Source: Clostridia bacterium (GTDB taxonomy: Bacteria > Bacillota > Clostridia > Oscillospirales > CAG-272). From it: 5,798 nucleotides of DNA. The notes under the pieces were generated by a model, which saw only the letters and a list, made by a program, of their open reading frames with translations, was not told the DNA's origin and did no database searches. Position 1 is the stretch's first letter; each line of letters opens with the position of its first letter. The stretch lies in assembly GCA_017629395.1 (NCBI GenBank), contig JAGBXH010000121.1, positions 1 to 5,798 of the forward strand, read 5' to 3'. A program made the translations under genes and the position numbers. Of the stretch, positions 1 to 5,625 are shown in pieces.

Positions 1-277
1 AGGTCGCACTCCAAAGCCTCCCTCCGAGAGGGAGGGGGACCGCGATAGCGGTGGAAGGAGCCTGCGCGACTTGAAGTTTAGATTAGCCTCAATGTAACGC
101 GCTCTCCCTCAGTCGCCTACGGCGACAGCTCCCTCCCGGAGGGAGGGAGCTGTCGCCGTAGGCGACTGAGGGAGAGCGCGTTACAATGAGGTTAATCTAA
201 ACTTCAAGTCGCGCAGGCTCCTTCCACCGCTATCGCGGTCCCCCTCCCTCTCGGAGGGAGGCTTTGGAGAGCGACCT
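1..277. repeat. Giant near-perfect inverted repeat (137-base arms, 3-base apex)
   Basis: Positions 1-137 are the reverse complement of 141-277, with GGA at 138-140 as the apex. Base by base I find only three exceptions: 8/270 (A opposite A), 86/192 (G opposite T, a wobble in RNA) and 92/186 (A opposite A). The arms begin and end with AGGTCGC / GCGACCT. Because the left arm starts at base 1, the repeat may extend further left and its true boundary and any target-site duplication cannot be seen. No open reading frame of note lies inside. The element sits just beyond the terminator of the leftward dxs/SdpI-family transcript. It looks like two head-to-head copies of a roughly 137-base intergenic repeat, or a palindromic miniature element. 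The family is not identified. Confidence 0.93.
104..174. repeat. Core hairpin modules of the palindrome (two head-to-head copies)
   Basis: Each arm carries a smaller self-complementary module. In the left arm, CTCCCTC (104-110) is followed by the hairpin GTCGCC-TAC-GGCGAC (112-126) and then GCTCCCTCC (128-136). The mirror copy occupies 142-174. I recall similar CTCCCTCAGTC...GACAGCTCCCTC repeats scattered between genes in gut Clostridia; this is recollection and was not searched. The outer arm holds two more mini-hairpins: 17-24 pairing with 28-35, and 39-43 pairing with 48-52. Each arm is therefore itself a string of hairpins, as in REP/BIME-like intergenic repeats. Confidence 0.7.
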
Positions 278-282
278 CCGAT

Positions 283-319
283 AGAAAAACACCACCAAAG
301 AGATTTCCTTGGTGGTGTT
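283..319 (-). terminator. Rho-independent terminator of the leftward dxs/SdpI-family transcript
   Basis: An 11-base-pair perfect stem pairs 288-298 with 309-319 (AACACCACCAA with TTGGTGGTGTT) around a 10-base loop. Read on the minus strand, the stem runs into TTTTTCTAT (289 down to 281), the T-run expected of an intrinsic terminator. It lies about 50 bases past the stop codon of the SdpI-family gene. On the plus strand the same stem is followed by only a weak T-run (CGTGTTTTCT), so any rightward activity would be weaker. Confidence 0.85.
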
Positions 320-327
320 CGTGTTTT

Positions 328-367
328 CTCCGCTAAGAATGCAATGAGGAAGGCGGAGCTCTTTTTT
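328..367 (+). terminator. Possible weak rightward terminator
   Basis: CTCCGC (328-333) can pair with GCGGAG (353-358) around a 19-base loop, and the plus strand then has a run of six Ts at 362-367. The loop is long and three bases separate stem from T-run, so this would be weak. It could limit rightward read-through from the repeat region into the antisense of the SdpI-family gene. It may be chance. Confidence 0.3.
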
Positions 368-371
368 ATGG

Positions 372-749
372 TTATTTTCTGATGCCGTTTTGATCAAAGG
401 TACGTCTGAGCTCAGCCTCGGTTGGCAATACAGGCAAAACCAATGCGATTAACTGCACGGTCATGACAATCATGCTTACAATCCCTACCGTCTGCTCAGA
501 GCTGCTGTAAAACGGAATATGGATCAAGATGGATGGCAACAACAGAACCAAACCGATGATGCACCACAACCGCCCACAGTACGCGTGCGCAAATTTCCAG
601 GTGTCCTCGTTTTTCATGGACATGGCGGTCCTGTAGCCGTATACAGCGTTGATACGCTTGGGGATATGCTTCCACATAATCCAGCCAAATACCAACATTG
701 TCAAAGGAATGAGCAGATCACATATCATCATTGTCCACCAGAACCACAT
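372..749 (-). CDS. SdpI-family small integral membrane protein
   Basis: A 125-residue protein read leftward. An in-frame ATG lies 30 bases further upstream, but the start chosen here at 749 is preceded by AAGGAGG (761-756 carries AGGAGG) with a 6-base spacer, so it is clearly preferred. Three hydrophobic segments are visible at about residues 3-26, 61-81 and 88-108. Between the first two is the SdpI-family signature: PKRIN (30-34), GYRT (38-41), an Asn at 47 and a Trp at 51. The C-terminus has the family-like pattern with PTEAELRRTF followed by a GIRK ending. The family is named for Bacillus subtilis SdpI, the immunity protein against the SdpC toxin, but most members are uncharacterised membrane proteins. 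No SdpA/B/C partner is visible here, so an immunity role is not supported. It follows dxs by 66 bases and is probably co-transcribed with it. Confidence 0.85.
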   Translation of the reverse strand: MWFWWTMMICDLLIPLTMLVFGWIMWKHIPKRINAVYGYRTAMSMKNEDTWKFAHAYCGRLWCIIGLVLLLPSILIHIPFYSSSEQTVGIVSMIVMTVQLIALVLPVLPTEAELRRTFDQNGIRK

Positions 750-755
750 ATTTAA

Positions 756-761
756 CCTCCT
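756..761 (-). promoter_or_regulatory. Ribosome binding site deciding the SdpI-family start
   Basis: On the minus strand AGGAGG (within CAAGGAGG) is followed by the 6-base spacer TTAAAT and then ATG at 749. The longer in-frame ATG at 779 would place this site inside the coding region and has no comparable site upstream. The 749 start therefore gives a protein 10 residues shorter than the longest open frame. Confidence 0.85.
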
Positions 762-815
762 TGAAACCATTCCAACCAAAATGGATCGTGTGTTTTACAA
801 CGATAGCTATTTCAA

Positions 816-2699
816 TCAATGCTGATCGATCAGCGTTACCACTGCGCCGGAAATGCACTCAGCGTCCAGCCCTGCGGTGGTATAAACCGATTCGTTCTTG
901 GTCTGTACGACGAAGTTATCGTCAACTGCCATGATTGCGTGTTTTGCAAGCGTTCCCTGTCTGCGCATCGCATCCGACAGCATCATACCAAAGCCGCCTG
1001 CGCGAATCTCCTCTTCAAGGAAGACAATGGGTGTTTCGGGATTACCAATCAGTTCTGCAACGCGTGCCGCGAGCTTATCATAGGGCTTGATATATTCGCA
1101 AAGCAAAATACCTGCGCGAACGCCCTGCTCCTGCAAAGCTTCCACAGCCTTGATCGCCTCGCGCACGATCTTACCGTGCGTGACGATTACGCATTGTGCG
1201 TCTTGGATGTTCCATGCGCGCACGTCGATATCGTCGCAAGCACCGCCCGGATAAAATCTTGTCAGCACGTCATCATGCTCCCTGCCGTTAGGGTAACGGA
1301 TCGCCACGGGGCAGTTGTCCTTGATAGCAGTTTTGATCGACAGCGCAAGTCCGTCAGCTGTCACGGGAGTATAAATCTTAACACCCGGAATATGCGACAG
1401 GAACGCCACGTCGAAAATACCGTGATGGGTTGCCCCATCCGCTGCGCTGATACCTGCGCGGTCAATGCACATGACCAGCGGCAGATTTTGCAAGGCAGCG
1501 TCATGAATGATCTGATCGTACGCTCTCTGCAGGAAGGTAGAGTACACTGCAAACACGGGCAGATAGCCGTTTGCAGCCATTGCCGCACCAAAGGTCACGG
1601 CATGCTCCTCGGCAATCCCCACGTCAAAATAGCGTTCGGGATGCGCCTTGTGGAAGGTTTCAAGTCCCGTGCCGTCGCCCATAGCAGCGGTGATGGCGCA
1701 AATACGCTGATCTTCGTTTGCAAGCTCGGTCAGCACTTGACCGCAAACCTTGGAGAAATTGGGCTTTTGCGAGGTTTTACCGACGGGTGAAACACCGTGA
1801 TACGCAGTAGGTGCTTGCTCTGCGGGTTCGTAACCAAGACCCTTCTGCGTTTTGGCGTGAATGATCACGCTCTCATCCAGCTTCTTTGCCTCACGCAAAA
1901 GTGCTTCGATCGCCGCAGCGTCGTTACCGTCTACGGGGCCAAGGTAAGTAAGTCCCAGATCCTCGAAATAATTACTGCCGTAAAGGAAATTCTTGACACC
2001 CATTTTGATGCGCTTGATGCCTGCAAATAAGGGCTTACCGATCAAAGGAATGCTCTTGACAAAGTTTCTTGTAACCTTTTTTGCCTTGAAGTAGGCTTGA
2101 CCGCGTCTGATTTTTGATAAGGTATTTGCAAATCTGCCTGTATTCTTGGCAATCGACATCTCATTTTCATTGAGTACGATGATCAGCCGCAGATCCTTTT
2201 CCATATTATTGAGTGCCTCGTGCACCATGCCGCCCGTAAAAGCACCGTCCCCGATGACGGCAATGGTGTAAGCGTCAGAGCCCGAAAGCTTATCGGTCAT
2301 GGCAAAGCCAAGCGCTGCAGAAATGGAAGTAGAGCTATGCCCTGCGCCGAACGGATCATGCGCGCTCTCACTACGCTTGGTAAAGCCGGAAAGTCCGCCG
2401 CTATGTCGCAGCGTATCAAAGCAGTCAAGTCTGCCCGTCAGCATCTTGTGCACGTAGCATTGATGACCCACGTCCCAAATGATATGATCCCGAGGAGAAT
2501 CAAAGACACGGTGCAGTGCCACGCTGAGTTCCACGACACCAAGGTTAGACGCAAGGTGTCCGCCATTTTCGCTGACGCGCTCAATTAAAAATTCTCTGAT
2601 CTCTCGGTTCAGGCAAAGTATTGCCTGCTCGTCAAGCGACTTGAGCATTTGTGCATCTTCTATCTTGCCAAGATACTGATATTTGCTCGTGTTTTGCAT
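816..2699 (-). CDS. dxs: 1-deoxy-D-xylulose-5-phosphate synthase
   Basis: A 627-residue cytoplasmic enzyme, close to the 620 residues of the E. coli protein. It condenses pyruvate and glyceraldehyde 3-phosphate to DXP with thiamine diphosphate and Mg2+, the entry step of the MEP isoprenoid pathway and also a precursor source for thiamine and pyridoxal. Visible motifs in order: GGHL with His48; GHSSTS (120-125); the cofactor-binding GDG (150-152) followed by NEN (177-179); GIAEEHAVTF with the catalytic Glu364; YSTFLQRAYDQ with Arg392; DRAGISAADGATHHG with Asp421 and His425, matching E. coli Asp427/His431; and IRYPNG with Arg468. Residue matches rest on motif alignment by eye. The start at 2699 has AAAGGAGG six bases upstream. 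It is first in a probable two-gene transcript with the SdpI-family gene, and is not next to ispA/xseB as in many Bacillota. No frameshift or missing catalytic motif was seen. Confidence 0.98.
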   Translation of the reverse strand: MQNTSKYQYLGKIEDAQMLKSLDEQAILCLNREIREFLIERVSENGGHLASNLGVVELSVALHRVFDSPRDHIIWDVGHQCYVHKMLTGRLDCFDTLRHSGGLSGFTKRSESAHDPFGAGHSSTSISAALGFAMTDKLSGSDAYTIAVIGDGAFTGGMVHEALNNMEKDLRLIIVLNENEMSIAKNTGRFANTLSKIRRGQAYFKAKKVTRNFVKSIPLIGKPLFAGIKRIKMGVKNFLYGSNYFEDLGLTYLGPVDGNDAAAIEALLREAKKLDESVIIHAKTQKGLGYEPAEQAPTAYHGVSPVGKTSQKPNFSKVCGQVLTELANEDQRICAITAAMGDGTGLETFHKAHPERYFDVGIAEEHAVTFGAAMAANGYLPVFAVYSTFLQRAYDQIIHDAALQNLPLVMCIDRAGISAADGATHHGIFDVAFLSHIPGVKIYTPVTADGLALSIKTAIKDNCPVAIRYPNGREHDDVLTRFYPGGACDDIDVRAWNIQDAQCVIVTHGKIVREAIKAVEALQEQGVRAGILLCEYIKPYDKLAARVAELIGNPETPIVFLEEEIRAGGFGMMLSDAMRRQGTLAKHAIMAVDDNFVVQTKNESVYTTAGLDAECISGAVVTLIDQH

Positions 2700-2705
2700 A
2701 CTCTG

Positions 2706-2761
2706 CCTCCTTTCATGATCATAACTTGTTTATTATAGCACACATTTGCCCCGATTGTAAA
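2706..2761 (-). promoter_or_regulatory. dxs promoter and ribosome binding site
   Basis: Read on the minus strand, TTTACA (2761-2756, one mismatch to the -35 consensus) is followed by an 18-base spacer and a perfect -10, TATAAT (2737-2732). The -10 is preceded by TGC, giving an extended -10 (TGnTATAAT). Transcription should begin near 2725, leaving a leader of about 26 bases with AAAGGAGG (AGGAGG at 2711-2706) six bases before the ATG. The leader is too short for a riboswitch, so thiamine-responsive control at the RNA level is unlikely. Confidence 0.8.
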
Positions 2762-2806
2762 TGCTTTTTTCCGTTTTTTTTGAAAAAACAGCCGTATTTT
2801 TTACCA

Positions 2807-2820
2807 TTTTGTGCACAAAA
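2807..2820. promoter_or_regulatory. 14-base perfect palindrome, candidate operator in the divergent promoter region
   Basis: TTTTGTGCACAAAA is a perfect two-fold symmetric site. It lies 22 bases upstream of the -35 of the rightward transporter promoter and 45 bases upstream of the dxs -35. Its position and symmetry fit a site for a dimeric regulator. No regulator gene is in the window and I cannot assign a family, so this is inference from symmetry in an AT-rich region. Confidence 0.35.
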
Positions 2821-2842
2821 CACGCATATTTGCCAAAAGCTC

Positions 2843-2896
2843 TTGACAAAAAGCGGCACATCATTTATAATAAATAGGGATTTCTGAAAAAAGGAG
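2843..2896 (+). promoter_or_regulatory. Consensus promoter and ribosome binding site of the CNNM/CorC pair
   Basis: TTGACA (2843-2848), a 17-base spacer and TATAAT (2866-2871) match the sigma-70/sigma-A consensus at all twelve positions with ideal spacing. The start site should be near 2878, giving a leader of about 33 bases, too short for a Mg2+ riboswitch such as the M-box. AAGGAG (2891-2896) is the ribosome binding site, but its 14-base distance to the ATG at 2911 is longer than usual. No alternative ATG/GTG/TTG lies in frame between the two. Confidence 0.88.
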
Positions 2897-2910
2897 AAAC
2901 ACATCTAATC

Positions 2911-4206
2911 ATGGACGGAGACAGTATACGATTATTTTTGCTTGTAATCGTATTTGTTGCCCTTGTATCCTGCAGCGGATACTTTTCGGCTTCGGAAAGC
3001 GCCTTTACGACGCTTAACAAAATCAGAATCAAAAGTCAGGCAGACGACGGTGACCGTAAGGCAAAGCGAGCTTTGTATATTACCAATCACTTTGAGCGTG
3101 CGCTGACGACTATTCTCGTTGGTAATAATATTGTAAACATTGCGGCAGCCTCGGTGGCTACCATCATTGCTGCGCAATTATTAGCCCCTTCGGCACTCGA
3201 CGAGGATACGATCAACTTAATATGTACGATATACGTCACGGTAGTTGTATTTATTTTCGGCGAGATGATCCCCAAGAGTCTTGCAGGTGACCGAAGCGAA
3301 AGCATCAGTTTGCTATTCGCTGCTCCCTTGCGCTTGCTGATGAAGCTTTTTACACCTATTGTGGCTGTTTTTTCGTTTTTGAACAAGCTGGTTTCCCGCG
3401 TGTTCAAAGCCGAGGAAGAGCCCTCCATTACCGAAGATGAGCTGTTTGACATCATAGACACGGTTGAGGAAGAGGGCGTTGTGGATGAGGAGCAGAGCGA
3501 TATGCTCAAATCCGCGCTGGAATTTGCCGACACCACGGCTGCCGACGTTATGACGGTGCGTCAGGATATTCTGCACATTGATATCACCATGTCCAACGAG
3601 CAGATCAAGGACGTGATCATGAACACCTCGCACTCCCGTATCCCTGTTTGTGACGGCGACCTTGACAATATCATCGGAACGCTGCCTATCCGTGCATTTT
3701 TGAAGGAATACTTGAAAAATCCCGAGCTGGAGCTGCGCTCCCTGCTCATTCCTGCGTTTTTCGTCAAGGCATCTGCCAACATCGATGATCTTCTGACCAT
3801 CATGCGGCAGCACCGCTATTACTTAGCAGTAGTCATTGACGATAAAGCAAGCACCATTGGTATTGTGACCATTGAGGATTTCCTTGAAGAGCTGGTCGGT
3901 GAGATCTGGGACGAGGACGACGTGGTGGACCCCGACTTTATCAAGCTGGGCGGCAACTATTTCCGCGTCACCTCACGCATGACGGTTGGCGAGGCGTTCG
4001 GCAGAATCGGGCTTCCCGCCCCTGCCCCCACCGTTGCGCAACGCCCGTTGATCTCCTTTGTGCTTGATACCTTGGGCAGAATGCCCGAAGAAGAAGAAAG
4101 CTTTGATTTTGAGGACGTTGAGATCATTGCAGACGAGATCAAGGACGGCAGACTCACGCAAGTCGTTATCCATATCCCCGATGAAAAGGAGGATGAGGAG
4201 CAATGA
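2911..4206 (+). CDS. CNNM/CorC-family transporter with CBS domains, first copy (divergent)
   Basis: A 431-residue membrane protein of the HlyC/CorC/CNNM family, long annotated as hemolysin. Characterised members are linked to Mg2+ (and Co2+) transport, mostly efflux. The DUF21/CNNM membrane domain covers about residues 5-165 with hydrophobic stretches near 8-24, 65-92, 101-118 and 134-162. It keeps the conserved polar motifs FSASESAF (25-32), GNN (71-73) and GEMIPK (117-122). A CBS pair follows, about 210-266 (VMTVRQDI, HSRIPV) and 278-334 (GIVTIED, LEELVGEIWDE), then a CorC_HlyC domain at about 342-424 and an acidic tail. Compared with its neighbour, the usual DEFGGT of the second CBS is DDKAST (310-315), MTPR in the first is MTVR, and the GG region of the C-terminal domain is altered. 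Nucleotide sensing may therefore be weakened. It overlaps the next gene by 4 bases. Confidence 0.93.
   Translation: MDGDSIRLFLLVIVFVALVSCSGYFSASESAFTTLNKIRIKSQADDGDRKAKRALYITNHFERALTTILVGNNIVNIAAASVATIIAAQLLAPSALDEDTINLICTIYVTVVVFIFGEMIPKSLAGDRSESISLLFAAPLRLLMKLFTPIVAVFSFLNKLVSRVFKAEEEPSITEDELFDIIDTVEEEGVVDEEQSDMLKSALEFADTTAADVMTVRQDILHIDITMSNEQIKDVIMNTSHSRIPVCDGDLDNIIGTLPIRAFLKEYLKNPELELRSLLIPAFFVKASANIDDLLTIMRQHRYYLAVVIDDKASTIGIVTIEDFLEELVGEIWDEDDVVDPDFIKLGGNYFRVTSRMTVGEAFGRIGLPAPAPTVAQRPLISFVLDTLGRMPEEEESFDFEDVEIIADEIKDGRLTQVVIHIPDEKEDEEQ
4186..4206 (+). promoter_or_regulatory. Translational coupling junction of the two transporter genes
   Basis: The second gene's start codon overlaps the first gene's stop in the sequence ATGA (4203-4206). 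AAGGAGG at 4186-4192, inside the end of the first gene, lies 10 bases before this ATG, and a weaker GAGGAG sits closer. A terminating ribosome can thus re-initiate, which would favour roughly matched amounts of the two proteins. Confidence 0.85.
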
Positions 4207-5513
4207 TTTTTTATCTGATTGTCATTATTTTAGCCGTGCTGCTCTCCGCATTCTTCTCAAGCAGCGAGATCGCCATCAACTCACTCAATCCCGCAAGACT
4301 GAAAAAAGCCATTGAATCGGGCGACAAAACCGCTAAGGTTGCCCTGGAACTCAGCGAAAACTTCACAAGTACGCTGTGCACCATTCTGATCGGTAACAAC
4401 CTGGTCAATACCGCTGCAACAACAGCAGCAACGGTCGTGATCCTGAACTTCTTGACAAAACGCAATTTTTCCGGTGCTGATGAACTGGCTCCTGTGCTGA
4501 CCACCGTAATCATGACCGTGATCATACTGATCTTTGGCGAGATCCTTCCCAAAAACATGGGTAAGGTAAGACCGGAAAAATGGTCCAAAATCGTTGCCTA
4601 TCCCATTCGCTTTTTGACGTGGGTGCTCTTCCTGATCGTCTTTATTGTAACTGCAGCTATGCGCATGTTACAGCGTATTTGGGGCACGGATGATGAGGAC
4701 GCTCCGACCGTTACCGAGGAAGAGCTTTCCACCATCATCGAGACCGTTGAGGAGGAGGGCGTCATCGACGAGGAGCAGGGTGAGCTGCTGCAAAGCACGC
4801 TGGAGTTCCCCGAAACAACTGTCCGTGAGATTATGACGCCCCGTATTGACATGGTGCAGATCGATATTGACGACGAGCCCGAGGCGATTTTGCAGATCGC
4901 AGAGGAGTCCCGTTACTCCCGTATCCCCGTTTACCGTGACAGCATTGACAACATCATCGGTATTCTTGTGCTGAATCATTTCTACAAGGAGCTGACCGAG
5001 GTTGGCGGTGACGTGACCAAGATCGATATCGAATCCCTTTTGATCAAGCCCAAGCTGGTACATAAGACCATGCGCCTGCCCAATGCGCTGGGGGTCATGC
5101 GCGAACACAAAACGCACATTCTGGTCGTTGTTGACGAGTTCGGCGGCACGATGGGCATCGTGACAATGGAGGATATCCTGGAGGAGCTTGTGGGTGACAT
5201 CTGGGATGAATCCGACGTCATTGTCAAGGAATTCCGCAAGACCGGTGAGAACACCTACGAAGTATCGGGCGACATGAACATTGACGATTTCTTTGCAGAG
5301 ATCGAGCACGAGGACGATGAGTTTGCGTGCGAATACAAAACAATGGGCGGCTGGGCTGTTGAAGCAACCGATGCTGATCCGCACGTTGGCGACAGCTTTA
5401 CTTACAAGAATATGTGCATCGTCGTAGATGAAATGGACGACATGCGCGTCACGCAGCTGACCGTGCTTGTCACGCCTATTCCCGAGGACGAGCTTGAAGA
5501 GGAAATTGAATAA
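4203..5513 (+). CDS. CNNM/CorC-family transporter with CBS domains, second copy (canonical)
   Basis: A 436-residue paralogue of the preceding gene with the same architecture. The DUF21/CNNM membrane domain spans about 1-165, with hydrophobic stretches near 2-20, 58-85, 97-115 and 131-158, and motifs FFSSSEIA (17-24), GNN (64-66) and GEILPK (112-117). The CBS pair spans about 206-262 (IMTPRIDM, SRIPVYRD) and 280-336. The second CBS has the full consensus DEFGGTMGIVTMED (311-324) followed by LEELVGDIWDE. The CorC_HlyC domain is at about 342-424, with the usual TMGGW, and the tail is acidic. Family knowledge predicts Mg2+/divalent cation export at the cytoplasmic membrane, regulated by ATP and Mg2+ on the CBS domains; the exact ion is not shown by sequence. 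It is the last gene of the transcript, followed directly by a strong terminator. The tandem arrangement points to an old duplication and possibly a heterodimer. Confidence 0.95.
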   Translation: MIFYLIVIILAVLLSAFFSSSEIAINSLNPARLKKAIESGDKTAKVALELSENFTSTLCTILIGNNLVNTAATTAATVVILNFLTKRNFSGADELAPVLTTVIMTVIILIFGEILPKNMGKVRPEKWSKIVAYPIRFLTWVLFLIVFIVTAAMRMLQRIWGTDDEDAPTVTEEELSTIIETVEEEGVIDEEQGELLQSTLEFPETTVREIMTPRIDMVQIDIDDEPEAILQIAEESRYSRIPVYRDSIDNIIGILVLNHFYKELTEVGGDVTKIDIESLLIKPKLVHKTMRLPNALGVMREHKTHILVVVDEFGGTMGIVTMEDILEELVGDIWDESDVIVKEFRKTGENTYEVSGDMNIDDFFAEIEHEDDEFACEYKTMGGWAVEATDADPHVGDSFTYKNMCIVVDEMDDMRVTQLTVLVTPIPEDELEEEIE

Positions 5514-5519
5514 GACCTT

Positions 5520-5558
5520 GTTGCAGGCGTATGAAAATGATATGCCTGCAACTTTTTT
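5520..5558 (+). terminator. Rho-independent terminator of the transporter transcript
   Basis: GTTGCAGGC (5520-5528) pairs perfectly with GCCTGCAAC (5544-5552). The stem extends by a G-T pair and three A-T pairs to a 7-base loop (5533-5539). A run of six Ts (5553-5558) follows at once. It lies six bases after the stop codon of the second transporter gene. Confidence 0.95.
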
Positions 5559-5568
5559 GCATTAGCCC

Positions 5569-5619
5569 TTGCATTATAAAGCGCCGTGTGATATAATCAT
5601 GTCAGAATTTTTCAAGAGG
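5569..5619 (+). promoter_or_regulatory. Promoter and ribosome binding site of the GNAT gene
   Basis: TATAAT (5592-5597) is preceded by TGA, forming an extended -10 (TGnTATAAT). A poor -35, TTGCAT (5569-5574), lies 17 bases upstream. The extended -10 would compensate for the weak -35. Transcription should start near 5604. AAGAGG (5614-5619) lies six bases before the ATG at 5626. Confidence 0.7.
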
Positions 5620-5625
5620 CTGATT

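Noticed and set aside
1..277. CRISPR array or tRNA/rRNA content in the repetitive left edge
   Set aside because: There is one inverted pair and no direct repeats with regular spacers, and no tRNA or rRNA motif is visible.
372..749. Sdp-type toxin-immunity locus
   Set aside because: Only an SdpI-family protein is present; no SdpA, SdpB or SdpC-like gene lies nearby, and most family members are not known to be immunity proteins.
819..1790. A 323-codon open frame on the plus strand opposite dxs
   Set aside because: It lies wholly antisense to the clear dxs reading frame, has no convincing ribosome binding site or promoter, and its product has no domain-like pattern; it is a shadow of dxs codon use.
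2651..2904. Small open frames on both strands across the divergent promoter region
   Set aside because: They cover the promoters and AT-rich tracts, overlap the dxs start, and encode low-complexity Phe/Lys-rich sequence from T/A runs.
2700..2910. Mg2+ (M-box) or thiamine (TPP) riboswitch ahead of the transporter genes or dxs
   Set aside because: The predicted leaders are only about 33 and 26 bases long, too short for either class, and no conserved core motif was seen.
3313..3813. A 166-codon open frame on the minus strand opposite the first transporter gene
   Set aside because: Same reasoning: a shadow frame with no ribosome binding site or recognisable domain.
4668..5384. A 238-codon open frame on the minus strand opposite the second transporter gene
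   Set aside because: It is antisense to a well-supported CNNM/CorC gene and shows no recognisable protein features of its own.
2911..5513. True haemolysins, as the family's old name suggests
   Set aside because: The DUF21, CBS pair and CorC_HlyC architecture is that of CNNM/CorC cation transporters; there is no secretion signal or toxin feature.
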